From: Verrucomicrobiota bacterium
GTDB lineage: Bacteria; Verrucomicrobiota; Verrucomicrobiia; Limisphaerales; UBA11358
Length of the DNA stretch: 64,000 nucleotides
Assembly: GCA_028872915.1 (NCBI GenBank)
Contig: JAGWNY010000010.1
Span: forward strand, 16,346 to 80,345
Reading direction: 5' to 3'
A program made the translations under genes and the position numbers. The notes beneath the pieces were generated by a model. It saw only the letters and a program-made list of their open reading frames with translations, made no database searches and had not been told where the DNA came from. Below are positions 24,989 to 34,401 of this stretch, piece after piece. How positions within the stretch are numbered: position 1 is the first letter of the stretch; each line of letters begins with the position of its first letter.

Positions 24989-26239
24989 ATGGCGGTAAAA
25001 AGAAGCGGATGGAAATGGCCGGCCATCATGGTGGCCGGTCTTGCAGTTGTTGGCGGCGTGGTCTGGCATCTCGAACACGGCGCTCCGGCGGCGCGTTTTC
25101 AAACGGCGACGGTTGCCCGCGGCGATGTCACGCAGGCCGTGATTGCGACCGGGACGTTGAATCCGGTGCTCAACGTGGCGGTGGGCTGCCAGGTGTCGGG
25201 ACGGATCAGGGCGCTGTATGCGGATTTCAATTCCATGGTGCATTCGAATGAATTGGTCGCCGAGCTGGACCCGCAAAAATATCAGGCGTCCGTGGATGAG
25301 GCGCAGGCGAACGTGGCGAACGCCAGGGCGAACCTCGAACTTCAACAGGTTCAAGTGCGGCGGGACGCCCAATTGTTCACGAACCGTTTGATAGCCCAGG
25401 CCGATTTCGACACCGCCAGGGCGACGCTGGACGAGGCGCAAGCATCCGTGGAAATCCAGGAGGCCGCGTTGAGCAACGCGCTCGCGGATTTGAGTTATTG
25501 CAAAATCTATTCTCCGATTGACGGCATCGTAATCTCGCGTTCGGTGAACGTCGGCCAAACGGTGGCCGCCAGCCTGAGCGCGCCGACCCTCTTTGAAATC
25601 GCGAATGATTTGACCCGCATGCAGATTGACTCCGCGGTTTCGGAGGCGGACATTGGAAGCGTGAAGGTGGGCCAGCCCGTGACATTCCAGGTGGATGCGT
25701 ATCCGAACCTGACTTTCAGGGGCGCGGTCGTCCAGGTGCGAAATTCGCCCACGAACGTCAACAACGTCGTCACCTATGATTGCGTCATTGGCGTGACCAA
25801 TTCGGATTTGAAGCTGAAGCCGGGAATGACCGCCACGGTTTCCATCATCTCCGCCGAACGCCGCAACGCCCTGCTGATTCCAAATTCGGCATTGCGTTTT
25901 CAACCGCCGGACGGAACAGTGGCCATGACAGGAGGAAAAAGCGCTTCGTCCGCCGCAAACGCGCCCGCGGGACCGGGACAGGCGGCCAAGCCGCGCGGCA
26001 GCCGGCTTGAGCGCAAAAAGACCCTCCGGCCAATGCGCACAGTGTATGTATTGGTCGGAAATACGGCGAACGACGGGCGATTGCAGCCGGTTCAAATTGA
26101 GACCGGCATTGCCGGTGACATCAATGTGGAGGTCGTCAAGGGGTTGCGCGAGGGACAACGGGTGGTCACGGGGGTGCTCCTGTCGCAGGGCATCCAGGCG
26201 CCGGCATTTGGACGGCGCGGCGGCTTTTTCATGCGATGA
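24989..26239 (+). CDS. macA: Periplasmic adaptor (HlyD/MacA family) of an ABC efflux pump
   Basis: Membrane-fusion protein linking an inner-membrane MacB-type transporter to an outer-membrane channel. An N-terminal anchor ('WPAIMVAGLAVVGGVVWHL') precedes the lipoyl/barrel-sandwich halves ('VLNVAVGCQVSGRIRALYA', 'CKIYSPIDGIVISRSVNVG'). A coiled-coil hairpin lies between them, then a beta-barrel domain ('LKLKPGMTATVSIISAERR') and a membrane-proximal domain. The ORF is open 204 bp further upstream, but ATG 24989 puts the membrane anchor at the N-terminus. First gene of an operon with the ATPase and permease. Confidence 0.9.
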   Translation: MAVKRSGWKWPAIMVAGLAVVGGVVWHLEHGAPAARFQTATVARGDVTQAVIATGTLNPVLNVAVGCQVSGRIRALYADFNSMVHSNELVAELDPQKYQASVDEAQANVANARANLELQQVQVRRDAQLFTNRLIAQADFDTARATLDEAQASVEIQEAALSNALADLSYCKIYSPIDGIVISRSVNVGQTVAASLSAPTLFEIANDLTRMQIDSAVSEADIGSVKVGQPVTFQVDAYPNLTFRGAVVQVRNSPTNVNNVVTYDCVIGVTNSDLKLKPGMTATVSIISAERRNALLIPNSALRFQPPDGTVAMTGGKSASSAANAPAGPGQAAKPRGSRLERKKTLRPMRTVYVLVGNTANDGRLQPVQIETGIAGDINVEVVKGLREGQRVVTGVLLSQGIQAPAFGRRGGFFMR

Positions 26240-26294
26240 ACGGCGGACGGCATAATGAAAGGAGAGACCCGGCGGCTGAGGGCGGCACAGTGTC

Positions 26295-27050
26295 ATGAAT
26301 GCGGTCATCCAACTTGAAAACGTCCATAAGACGTATCACACCGGTGACGTGGACGTGCAGGCCGTGCGGGGTGTCTCGCTGGCGGTGCGTAAAGGCGAAT
26401 TTGTGGCCATCATGGGGGCGAGCGGTTCGGGCAAATCCACGCTCATGAACATTATCGGGTGCCTCGACCGGGCCACGCAAGGGCGCTATTTGCTGGACGG
26501 AGTGGACGTCTCCCAACTGGACCGGGACGATTTGGCCGACATCCGGAATCAAAAGATCGGGTTCGTGTTTCAAGGCTTTAACCTGTTGTCCCGAACTTCG
26601 GCGCTGGAAAACGTGGAGCTGCCCATGCTTTACACCCGGCGGCATTCGCCAGGGACCGAACGGCATGAGCGCGCGCGTCGGGCGCTCGAATTGGTCGGGC
26701 TGGCCGGGCGTGCGGACCATCATCCCAACCAGCTTTCGGGAGGACAGCAACAGCGGGTCGCGATTGCCCGGGCGCTGATCAATGATCCCGCCCTGCTGCT
26801 GGCCGACGAGCCAACCGGAAATCTCGACAGCCAAACGGGCGTCGAGATCATGGGAGTTTTCCAGAAATTGAACGCCGGGGGGATTACAATTGTGATGGTT
26901 ACTCACGAACTGGACATCGCCCGATATACGCGCCGCATGATCATTTTGCGGGACGGGAAGGTGGTGGCGGATGAAGGAGTGGACCGTCTGAATGCCGATG
27001 AGGAATTGCTGCGCCTGCGGCAGGCGCATGAGGCGGCGCAACTGGCGTGA
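26295..27050 (+). CDS. macB: MacB-type ABC transporter ATPase
   Basis: Nucleotide-binding subunit of 251 residues. Walker A is '[16 protein letters not shown]', the Q-loop lies in '[19 protein letters not shown]', the signature is '[16 protein letters not shown]', Walker B is '[11 protein letters not shown]' and the H-loop is '[12 protein letters not shown]'. It belongs to the LolD/MacB/FtsE group that drives mechanotransmission rather than substrate transport through the membrane. Here the ATPase and permease are separate genes, unlike E. coli MacB. The permease ATG follows 7 bp after the stop. Confidence 0.92.
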   Translation: MNAVIQLENVHKTYHTGDVDVQAVRGVSLAVRKGEFVAIMGASGSGKSTLMNIIGCLDRATQGRYLLDGVDVSQLDRDDLADIRNQKIGFVFQGFNLLSRTSALENVELPMLYTRRHSPGTERHERARRALELVGLAGRADHHPNQLSGGQQQRVAIARALINDPALLLADEPTGNLDSQTGVEIMGVFQKLNAGGITIVMVTHELDIARYTRRMIILRDGKVVADEGVDRLNADEELLRLRQAHEAAQLA

Positions 27051-27057
27051 ACGATTT

Positions 27058-28275
27058 ATGAGAGTATTGGCTGCGTTTCGGATGGCCGTGCGCGCGTTGA
27101 AGCGCAACAAGATGCGGACGATGTTGACGATGCTCGGCATGATCATCGGCGTCGGAGCCGTGATCGCGATGGTGAGCATCGGCAACGGCGCAAAAGTGCA
27201 GGTGGAAGAGCGGATCGCAAGCCTCGGTCAGAACATGTTGCTGGTCTTTCCCGGATCCTTCAGCGCAAACGGCGTGCGCAGCGGCTGGATGGGCCGGCGT
27301 TCGCTCACGGTGGAGGATGCCAATGCCGTCGCCCGCGAGTTGCCGGGAGTCGCGGCAGTCAGTCCCGAAAACAACACTCATTTGCAGGTGATTGCGGGCG
27401 ACCAAAACTGGTGGACACGCATCGCGGGTGAAGGGTCGGCCTACCTGCAAATCCGCCAGTGGCCGCTCGCGCAAGGTTCCATGTTTGACCCGCGGCAGGT
27501 GCGGGCCGCCGCCAAGGTCTGCGTGGTCGGCCAGACCGTCGCCAAACAATTGTTTCCTTATGGAGGAGCGTTGGGAAAAATGATCCGGATTCGGAACATG
27601 CCCTGCCGCATCATCGGCATCCTCCAAGCGAAGGGGCTTTCACCAATGGGCGGCGATGAGGACGACATTATTGTCGTGCCCTACACCACCGAATTGCAGC
27701 AGTTGAATGACGAGTCGTGGCTGGACGCGATGCTCGTGCAGGCGGATTCCCGGGAGGACATTCCCATCGTGCAGCAGGAAATCACCGGCTTGCTCCGGCA
27801 ACGGCACCACATCCGGCCCGGCGGCAATGACGATTTCACCGTGCGAAGCCAGGAAGACATTGCCCAAACCGCCGACGCCATGACCAGCATCATGACCCGG
27901 CTGTTGGCCGGCATTGCCAGCGTCTCGCTGCTGGTGGGCGGTATCGGAATCATGAATATCATGCTGGTGAGCGTCACGGAAAGGACGCGGGAAATAGGCA
28001 TCCGCCTGGCCGTGGGAGCGCGCGGCAAGGACATCATGCTCCAATTCCTGATTGAAGCCATCACCTTAAGCGTCCTGGGCGGGGTGACCGGAATTTTGCT
28101 TGGAGTGGGAATTTCGCAATTGATTGCCGCCAAATGGAACGCCCCGGCGATGACCTCGGCGGCGTCCGTTTTGGGGGCGTTTTTGTTCAGCGCGGCCGTC
28201 GGAATCTTCTTTGGCTTTTATCCGGCGCGCAAGGCATCGCAATTGGACCCAATTGAAGCTTTGCGATTCGAATAA
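27058..28275 (+). CDS. MacB-type ABC transporter permease
   Basis: A 405-residue membrane subunit with one N-terminal helix ('MLTMLGMIIGVGAVIAMVS'), a large periplasmic MacB_PCD domain (about residues 50-270) and three C-terminal helices. The FtsX signature 'VTERTREIGIRLAVGARGKD' and end 'GFYPARKASQLDPIEALRFE' are typical. ATG 27058 is used because the ORF track start lies inside the ATPase gene. With the adaptor and ATPase it should form a tripartite efflux pump; no outer-membrane channel gene is adjacent. The cargo is unknown. Confidence 0.92.
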   Translation: MRVLAAFRMAVRALKRNKMRTMLTMLGMIIGVGAVIAMVSIGNGAKVQVEERIASLGQNMLLVFPGSFSANGVRSGWMGRRSLTVEDANAVARELPGVAAVSPENNTHLQVIAGDQNWWTRIAGEGSAYLQIRQWPLAQGSMFDPRQVRAAAKVCVVGQTVAKQLFPYGGALGKMIRIRNMPCRIIGILQAKGLSPMGGDEDDIIVVPYTTELQQLNDESWLDAMLVQADSREDIPIVQQEITGLLRQRHHIRPGGNDDFTVRSQEDIAQTADAMTSIMTRLLAGIASVSLLVGGIGIMNIMLVSVTERTREIGIRLAVGARGKDIMLQFLIEAITLSVLGGVTGILLGVGISQLIAAKWNAPAMTSAASVLGAFLFSAAVGIFFGFYPARKASQLDPIEALRFE

Positions 28276-28472
28276 ATTCTTAACCATTGTCCGCGGCAAC
28301 CCGCCGATTCCGATCATTCCATTGTCAATCTGCCCGGGCAATCAATTGCGGGTGGTCGGCCAGGACCTTCGCCACCCCCTTGCGGGAGGGACGGAGCGAA
28401 GGGACGCCGGTTCATGGCGCTATGTGAGCCTGCCTTCACCGAAATGCTCCAGGATTGGCGCACGGAAGAATT

Positions 28473-28500
28473 TTGAACCGCATTGAGCGTTCGTTACAAT
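28473..28500 (+). promoter_or_regulatory. Sigma-70-type promoter ahead of the Cys-rich small gene
   Basis: TTGAAC, a 16-bp spacer, then TACAAT, lying 55 bp upstream of the GTG start at 28556. Both boxes are close to consensus. The rest of the 28276-28555 gap shows no further recognisable element. Confidence 0.4.
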
Positions 28501-28555
28501 CTAAAGCCGACACTCTCTTGCTTGATGTTTGGCAAATTCTGTTTAAGATGGATGC

Positions 28556-28936
28556 GTGTCCAAACGGCTTGGCAACGTCTTTTTGATTCTTGCGTTGCTT
28601 TTTTTCACCGGCGGAGAATGGATCGTGTTGCAATCGGTTGCGTGGATGGGCATGGTTGTCAGTTATTCGGAACGCGCTCCACTCAAAGAGGCATTGACCC
28701 AGACGTTTGACGGCAGACATCCCTGCTGCCTGTGCAAAGCCATCGCTGCCGCCGAAAAATCCGGGAAAAAGCCTCAATTTTCCCTGCGACTGCAAAAACT
28801 CGAATTTCCGCCGTTAAAAGAAAACCTCGTTTTCACCGCGCCGTCGCAATTTGAACTTTTGCCGTCGGTGGATTCTTCCGCCCAATCTCTCATCCAAAAG
28901 CCGCCCACGCCGCCGCCGCGCGGGTTCTTCGCCTAA
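28556..28936 (+). CDS. Small exported/membrane protein with HPCCLC motif
   Basis: A 126-residue protein with GTG start and an N-terminal hydrophobic stretch ('VFLILALLFFTGGEWIVLQ'), probably a signal or anchor. The core carries 'DGRHPCCLCKAIAAAEKSG', whose three Cys plus His could bind metal, and the C-terminus is Pro-rich and ends 'PPRGFFA'. No family is known to me. It opens a locus containing a beta-barrel, a Cys-thioredoxin, a His-rich protein and a TonB system, so a role in metal handling is possible but unproven. A sigma-70-like promoter lies upstream. Confidence 0.65.
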   Translation: MSKRLGNVFLILALLFFTGGEWIVLQSVAWMGMVVSYSERAPLKEALTQTFDGRHPCCLCKAIAAAEKSGKKPQFSLRLQKLEFPPLKENLVFTAPSQFELLPSVDSSAQSLIQKPPTPPPRGFFA

Positions 28937-29040
28937 TCATCACCGTTGTTTTGCCCGTGCCGTTGGCGCGAGCATTTGATTTTCCTTTTAACCTTGAGAC
29001 CCGCTCTATCGCGGTGTCTTGCAACTTTTGAATTCTGAAA

Positions 29041-29985
29041 ATGAAAAAACGTAAAAAAAATGATTCCATGGCAGTAAAAATTGGCGGCGGTTTGTTGGCA
29101 CTGATATCGGTGCCGGGCATGGCTCACGCGTGCGCGTGCGGCTGTGGTGTCTTCGAAGTCGGCGGCACTTCAATGCTGCCAACCGGCTCGGGGGGGATGG
29201 CTTTTCTCCAATACGATTATCAGGACCAAAATCGCAATTGGAACGGCTATTCAAAGGCGTCATCGGCGGACAATGGCGACAAGGATATTGAGACGCATTT
29301 TATGTCGTTGGGCGCACAATATATGTACAACGCCAAATGGGGCGCGCAACTCGAAGTGCCTTACGATTATCGCCATTTCACGGGAACGGATGGCAGTGGC
29401 AACATTGCCACGCATGATTGGGGCGGACTGGGCGACATTCGTATTGAGGGCATTTATACGGGGTTTTTCCCGGACATGTCAGCGGGTGTAACCTTTGGTT
29501 TGAAACTGCCGACGGGCAGCTATACCGAAGACCCGGATTTGGTGGACCGCGACACGCAGATTGGCACCGGCAGCACGGAGGTTTTGCTCGGCGGATTTTA
29601 CCGTGGCAGCCTGGACAGCGGCCGGACGTGGGGTTGGTATGCGGAGGGATTGCTGGACGTGCCGACGCTCACCCAGGCTGGCTATCGTCCAGGCACCGAG
29701 TTTGACACCGCCGCCGGCATTGATTATACGGGGTTCTCACTTGGCAAAGCGCAAATTTCGCCGGGCGCGCAAGTGCTCTTTTCCGAACGAACCCATGACA
29801 GCGGCTCCAATGCCCATCCGGACGAGACCGGCTATCAGCGCCTCATGCTTTCGCCGGCAGTCGAAGTCCGGATCCATCCGTTGATCGTTCACGCCGACGC
29901 GGAGTTTCCGGTGCTTCAGCATTTCACCGGTGATCAGCTTGCCGCGCCGGTGCTGTTCAAAGTAAGTGTGAGCTATATGTTTTAA
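29041..29985 (+). CDS. Outer-membrane beta-barrel protein (transporter-like)
   Basis: A 314-residue protein with a signal peptide ('KIGGGLLALISVPGMAHAC') and a Cys cluster right after it ('ACACGCGVFEVGG'). The rest is alternating aromatic beta strands ('MAFLQYDYQDQNRNWNGY', 'GAQLEVPYDYRHFTG') and ends with the aromatic C-terminal signature 'KVSVSYMF', as in outer-membrane porins. Similar proteins are often annotated as 'transporter' near metal-resistance genes. It lies between the HPCCLC protein and a terminator, with a downstream thioredoxin on the other strand. Substrate unknown. Confidence 0.75.
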   Translation: MKKRKKNDSMAVKIGGGLLALISVPGMAHACACGCGVFEVGGTSMLPTGSGGMAFLQYDYQDQNRNWNGYSKASSADNGDKDIETHFMSLGAQYMYNAKWGAQLEVPYDYRHFTGTDGSGNIATHDWGGLGDIRIEGIYTGFFPDMSAGVTFGLKLPTGSYTEDPDLVDRDTQIGTGSTEVLLGGFYRGSLDSGRTWGWYAEGLLDVPTLTQAGYRPGTEFDTAAGIDYTGFSLGKAQISPGAQVLFSERTHDSGSNAHPDETGYQRLMLSPAVEVRIHPLIVHADAEFPVLQHFTGDQLAAPVLFKVSVSYMF

Positions 29986-29993
29986 CCGGTGCA

Positions 29994-30027
29994 GCCGCCG
30001 CGTGATTGATTCGCGCGGCGGCCTTTT
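29994..30027 (+). terminator. Rho-independent terminator after the beta-barrel gene
   Basis: GCCGCCGCG pairs with CGCGGCGGC around an 11-nt loop and is followed by CTTTT. It begins 8 bp after the TAA of the beta-barrel gene. The T-tract is short, but the 9-bp GC stem is perfect. Confidence 0.7.
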
Positions 30028-30126
30028 CCGGCCGAAAGCAGAATGTGCGAATGAACATGAAAGGCTTTCTGATGCTGAAACCAAATTGAAACGGAAGATA
30101 TGTTGAACCTGCCTTTTCCAGGTATT

Positions 30127-30618
30127 TCATTCCTTGGCCATCGCCGCCGCTGTCACGCGTTTGAAGAACTTGTAAATTCCGGTGTCTCCCATGTCTCGCG
30201 CGTTGGCGAGTTCTCCTTCTCGTGTGACATAAAGAACCTGGTCCTTGGAGGAAAGGATCGCAACGGCGGGGATGCCTTTTGCCAGGGGCACTTCATACGA
30301 CTTCGCAATATCAAGATTCTTGTCGAAATGGCCGACATTGACTTTGACAATCCGGAAGTCGCGCGCCAGAAGCGTTGCACAGGCCCCATTTTTCATGGCG
30401 AGGTCCAACGTTTTGCAGTCCGGGCACCAATTGGCGCCAAAAACAACGATGACCGAGGTGTGAGTGGCGGCGGCCCGCGTCAATGCTTGTTTGATTTCGA
30501 GTCTGGCATTCGCAGTGTCGCTGTAAGGATTGTCCGCCGCGGCGGCATTGTGCATGGAGGCGCAACAGTCCAGAACCAAGATGACGACAGTCAATATGAC
30601 GGAACTGAAATTTTTCAT
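30127..30618 (-). CDS. Thioredoxin-fold periplasmic protein
   Basis: A 163-residue protein with a signal or lipoprotein-like N-terminus ('MKNFSSVILTVVILVLDCCA') followed by a thioredoxin fold. The active site is 'VVFGANWCPDCKTLDLAMKN' (WCPDC), and the cis-Pro lies in 'LAKGIPAVAILSSKDQVLY'. ATG 30618 gives the signal at the N-terminus; the longer ORF start does not. It is probably a disulfide reductase or chaperone in the envelope. Transcribed against the surrounding uptake genes. Confidence 0.82.
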   Translation of the reverse strand: MKNFSSVILTVVILVLDCCASMHNAAAADNPYSDTANARLEIKQALTRAAATHTSVIVVFGANWCPDCKTLDLAMKNGACATLLARDFRIVKVNVGHFDKNLDIAKSYEVPLAKGIPAVAILSSKDQVLYVTREGELANARDMGDTGIYKFFKRVTAAAMAKE

Positions 30619-30723
30619 GGCGTATTTTGTGATGCGCAATTTGGCAACCAGCCAACCAAAACCAAACCACGGCGCCCGGAGCTTAACCAAGGCTTGCGAT
30701 AATGATAATCGAATTTAATTTCA

Positions 30724-31056
30724 ATGTCGAATTCCAAAGGCGCGGCGGCCGCCGGCTTGTTGCCCGAAAACACGCCAATGCAAACGGCCAAGGCAACCGC
30801 CGCCCAACTTCAATTCAACGTGCGGATGGAATTGATTCTCGCCACAGCCATCACGGTTGTTGTGGCCATTTGGGAATTTTGCCGCCGGCGGTTCACTAAA
30901 ATTCTTTTGCCTTCAATGGCAATTTTCAAAAACCAATTGCAATTGCTCCGGCGACGGCTAAATTGCAAACGGTTTGCGATTCAAGAACAGCCAGGTTCGT
31001 CAGTTTGGCAAGGCGACGCTCGCCGCCCTGCTGGTGGGGATGATTTTGCTTCTTGA
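30724..31056 (+). CDS. Uncertain small ORF with one membrane segment
   Basis: ATG-initiated 110-codon frame with 'MELILATAITVVVAIWEFC' as a plausible membrane helix flanked by basic residues. It overlaps the next small ORF by 83 bp in another frame, and its last 30 codons look like out-of-frame translation. It may be a real short protein, a frameshifted one or a chance ORF. It is listed because the 30619-30961 gap would otherwise be empty. Confidence 0.25.
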   Translation: MSNSKGAAAAGLLPENTPMQTAKATAAQLQFNVRMELILATAITVVVAIWEFCRRRFTKILLPSMAIFKNQLQLLRRRLNCKRFAIQEQPGSSVWQGDARRPAGGDDFAS

Positions 31057-31300
31057 TGCAATGGCGGCGTGCCCCGCCCTGCACGAATGGATTCATCACG
31101 ACGCGGACAAACCAGGCCACCATTGCGCCGTCACGCTGATCGCCCACGGCAAGGTAAGCGCCGCCGCCTGCGAAATCGTCATTCCGCCGCCAATTGTTTT
31201 GGTTGAAGTCACCACTCGCTTTGTTTTCCGCGCCTTCAGTCCGGCCATTGAAAATCTTCCGCAAGGCCGCGCTCCGCCCGCTTTCCTTTCCGTCTCTTAA
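30974..31300 (+). CDS. Small exported His-rich protein upstream of the TonB receptor
   Basis: About 108 residues. An N-terminal hydrophobic signal-like helix ('ATLAALLVGMILLLDAMAA') is followed by 'CPALHEWIHHDADKPGHHC', dense in His, Cys and Asp, and by 'EIVIPPPIVLVEV'. The start is uncertain: a TTG at 30974 with stop TAA just upstream at 30959. The spacing of His and Cys suggests a periplasmic metal site, resembling small DUF2946-like proteins near metal-uptake genes. It lies 144 bp ahead of the TonB-dependent receptor in the same orientation. Confidence 0.55.
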   Translation: MRFKNSQVRQFGKATLAALLVGMILLLDAMAACPALHEWIHHDADKPGHHCAVTLIAHGKVSAAACEIVIPPPIVLVEVTTRFVFRAFSPAIENLPQGRAPPAFLSVS

Positions 31301-31444
31301 TTCCATCGGATTCAGACATTGGCCGGTTGCCAGGTCTGAATGCGTTTTCCTTTAAACCAAATCTTTGCGGATGCCGTGTGGCGTTTCGTAAAGCGCGAAT
31401 CCGTGGGGTTGTGGAATCGCTTTGAAAATTCAATCACTGAAGTC

Positions 31445-33700
31445 ATGAAAAATCTTGGAGAGCGAAAGAAATACAGGAATCGGGCATATTGGACGGTCAT
31501 TTCAGTCATGGCGCTGTCCTTTGGCGGAACGGCAATGGGGCAGACAAAAGCCGTGCCAGCGACAAACGCCGCCACGACGGCCAGTTCAACGAATGTCGCC
31601 AATCTGGGCAACATCACCGTCATCGGCCAGTTGAATCAGGCTCGGAGCGCCATCGTGCCGGACCTTGGCGCAACGGCTTACACGCAAACCAAGGAGCAAA
31701 TCGAAACCGAATCACAAGGCGGCAACGCGCCGTTCAACGAAGTGATTCTGCGCGCGCCGGGTGTGGCTCAGGATTCCGCGGCAAATGGAGACCTGCACGT
31801 GCGCGGCGAGCACGCGAACCTGCAATACCGCATCAACGACGTGCTCCTGCCGGAGGGCATCACCGGCTTTGGCTTGGAACTCGATCCGCGCTTCGTGGAT
31901 TCCATGCAACTCATCACCGGCTCGCTGCCAGCCCAATACGGCTTCCGCACGGCGGGCGTGGTGGATATTCACACCAAGAGTGGCGCCTTTGAGAACGGCG
32001 GCATGTTGGATTTGTATGGCGGCAGTTACGACACCTTCCGTCCGAGCTTTGAATATGGGGGGGCGCAGGGGAAATGGGATTATTTCGTGGACGGCAGTTT
32101 TAACCAGAACAGTCTCGGCATCGAAAATCCGACGCCCGGCAAAAACGCCATCCATGACCAGACGGAACAATACAAGTCATTTATTTATGCCTCGCGCATT
32201 TTGAGCGATACCAGCCGCATCAGCGTGATGGGCGGCGCGTCTTACAGCGATTTTCAAGTGCCCAACACACCCGGGTTGCCGCCGGGAACCTCGCCCGATG
32301 GCAGCACTCAATGGTCATCGCAAATGTCCACGACGAATTTCGATTCGGCGAACCTGAACGAAAATCAAAACGAGCAAAATTACTACGGCATCGCCGCCTA
32401 TCAGCAATCGGCGGGCGATTTGAATTATCAAGTCGCCGCCTACGGCCGGATGAGCGGCGTCCATTTCAAGCCCGATCCGATCGGCGACCTGTTCTTCAAC
32501 GGCGTGGCCAGCGACGTGAAGCGCGATCTGTATTCCGGCGGCCTGCAAGCCGATGCCAGCTACGCGCTTGGCGACAAGCACACGATTCGCGCCGGCATGA
32601 TGCTGCTGAACGAATACCTGTCCGCCGACAGCACCACGACGGTTTTCCCTGTGAACAACAGCGGGAACCCGACGGGACCGGCCTATCCAATTCCGGACAG
32701 CGGCGTTTCCCACGCCCTGTTCGCCGGCGTGTATTTGCAGGACGAATGGAAAATCCTCCCGGAAGTCACCATCAATTACGGTGCGCGGTTCGACGAGTAT
32801 TATTCCTCGTTCTACAAAGGCAACCAGCCCAGCCCGCGCGTGAATATCGTCTTTAAGCCGACAGACTCAACAACGTTGCACGCCGGCTACGCGCGTTACT
32901 TCACGCCGCCGCCACTGGAAAACATATCAACCGAGACGGTGAACCAGTTTAACGGAACATCAAACGCTTCCTCCATCACCAACGGCATCAGTTCAGTAAC
33001 AGCCGAGCGCGCGAATTACTTCGACGCCGGCGTCTCGCAAAAAATCACCAAGCACCTGCAAGTCGGCGTGGACGGTTATTACAAAACCGCCAAGAACCAG
33101 CTTGACGACGGTTTGTTCGGGCAGACGCTGATTCTCTCGGCGTTCAACTACGCCAAGGGCCGGGTCTATGGCGTGGAATTCACCGGCTCCTACAATCAAG
33201 GCGGCTTTGCCGCCTACGCCAACTTGGCCTGGTCGCAGGCTTGGGGCAAGAACTGGAATTCGGCGCAGTTCCTATTCAGCCCCAATGACCTGGCTTATGT
33301 CCAGAACCACTACATCTTCCTGGACCACGACCAGCGCGTCACCGGCTCGTTCGGCGTGTCTTACAACTGGCGCGAAGGCAGCCACTGCAGCACGCTGCTT
33401 TATGCGGACGCCCTTTGCGGCACTGGTTTGCGGCAAAGCATGGACGCAAATAGTTATCAATACCAAGGCAACTCCTATGCCGTCCCCAACGGCGCCAGCG
33501 TGCCGCAATACTACTCCATCAACATCGGCGCGGCGCAGAGCTTCAAACTCGCGCGCGACCGGACGTTGACGGCGCGGATTGATGTCGTGAACCTCACCGA
33601 CAACATTTACCAGCTCCGCAGCGGCAGCGGCGTCGGTGTCAATGCCGCCCAATACGGCGAACGGCTCGGCTTCTTCGGATCGCTAAACCTCATGTTCTGA
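31445..33700 (+). CDS. TonB-dependent outer-membrane receptor
   Basis: A 751-residue receptor. A signal peptide ('VISVMALSFGGTAMGQ') precedes a TonB-box-like 'ITVIGQLNQARS', the plug domain ('NEVILRAPGVAQDSAANGD', 'GSLPAQYGFRTAGVVDIHTK') and a 22-strand barrel ending 'GERLGFFGSLNLMF' with terminal Phe. The ATG at 31445 is preferred to the ORF track start 105 bp upstream, because the signal then lies at the N-terminus. It heads an operon with tonB, exbB and two exbD genes. The substrate is unknown; flanking His/Cys-rich proteins hint at a metal or metallophore. Confidence 0.92.
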   Translation: MKNLGERKKYRNRAYWTVISVMALSFGGTAMGQTKAVPATNAATTASSTNVANLGNITVIGQLNQARSAIVPDLGATAYTQTKEQIETESQGGNAPFNEVILRAPGVAQDSAANGDLHVRGEHANLQYRINDVLLPEGITGFGLELDPRFVDSMQLITGSLPAQYGFRTAGVVDIHTKSGAFENGGMLDLYGGSYDTFRPSFEYGGAQGKWDYFVDGSFNQNSLGIENPTPGKNAIHDQTEQYKSFIYASRILSDTSRISVMGGASYSDFQVPNTPGLPPGTSPDGSTQWSSQMSTTNFDSANLNENQNEQNYYGIAAYQQSAGDLNYQVAAYGRMSGVHFKPDPIGDLFFNGVASDVKRDLYSGGLQADASYALGDKHTIRAGMMLLNEYLSADSTTTVFPVNNSGNPTGPAYPIPDSGVSHALFAGVYLQDEWKILPEVTINYGARFDEYYSSFYKGNQPSPRVNIVFKPTDSTTLHAGYARYFTPPPLENISTETVNQFNGTSNASSITNGISSVTAERANYFDAGVSQKITKHLQVGVDGYYKTAKNQLDDGLFGQTLILSAFNYAKGRVYGVEFTGSYNQGGFAAYANLAWSQAWGKNWNSAQFLFSPNDLAYVQNHYIFLDHDQRVTGSFGVSYNWREGSHCSTLLYADALCGTGLRQSMDANSYQYQGNSYAVPNGASVPQYYSINIGAAQSFKLARDRTLTARIDVVNLTDNIYQLRSGSGVGVNAAQYGERLGFFGSLNLMF

Positions 33701-33716
33701 CGAATCGAATCACCTC

Positions 33717-34394
33717 ATGGATGCAAACCGAACATTGCCCAGCTACGAGCTGAAAAACGAACTGGCGCGGATGTGCCTGACAACGGCTCGGCGCGAACCG
33801 GAGCGCAAACTCGCCTGGGTGAATTCGGTTTGCATCCTTTTCCTGCTGATTGGGATTTTCGGCGCGCGGCAGGGCGTCATTTCCATCAAATCAGTTCCAC
33901 CCATCCGGGAAGCTGTGCCCGTCATTGTTCAGCCCACGGTACAGCCGCCGCGGCCGGTTGCTCCTAAACCGGAGCAACCGTCACAGCAAAACAACCAGCC
34001 GCGCGTTCTCGTTGTCCTCCCAAATGCGCCAAACGTCAATTTCGGCATCCCCACCGCTGGCACGCTGGTTACAGACGTTGCGCTCGCCGCTCCGCTGCCG
34101 CGGACAACACCGCTGCGCATTGCCACGCTCTCCAACACCGGCGCGGGCGGCGGGCGGCCCGAACCGCCGTATCCGCCCATCGCCCTGCAAACCGGCGAGC
34201 AAGGAACCGTTGTTCTGTCGCTCACGGGCGACGCCGCCGGCAATGTCGTTTCTGTGGGTGTGAAACAATCCTCCGGTTTTCCCGTTCTCGACCATGCGAC
34301 GGTGGATTTCATTAAACGCCACTGGCATCTGCCAACCAATACCGGCGCGCGCCTTTTCCAAACCAGCATTACTTACAAACTTCAACTCAACTGA
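33717..34394 (+). CDS. tonB: TonB energy-transducing protein
   Basis: A 225-residue protein. Residues 1-20 are cytosolic, and 'VNSVCILFLLIGIFGARQG' is the membrane anchor. A Pro-rich periplasmic spacer follows ('PTVQPPRPVAPKPEQPS'), then the C-terminal TonB domain 'PPYPPIALQTGEQGTVVLSL' ending 'SITYKLQLN'. It transmits energy from ExbB/ExbD to the receptor encoded 16 bp upstream; exbB follows 7 bp downstream. Confidence 0.9.
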   Translation: MDANRTLPSYELKNELARMCLTTARREPERKLAWVNSVCILFLLIGIFGARQGVISIKSVPPIREAVPVIVQPTVQPPRPVAPKPEQPSQQNNQPRVLVVLPNAPNVNFGIPTAGTLVTDVALAAPLPRTTPLRIATLSNTGAGGGRPEPPYPPIALQTGEQGTVVLSLTGDAAGNVVSVGVKQSSGFPVLDHATVDFIKRHWHLPTNTGARLFQTSITYKLQLN

Positions 34395-34401
34395 CTAAAC
34401 T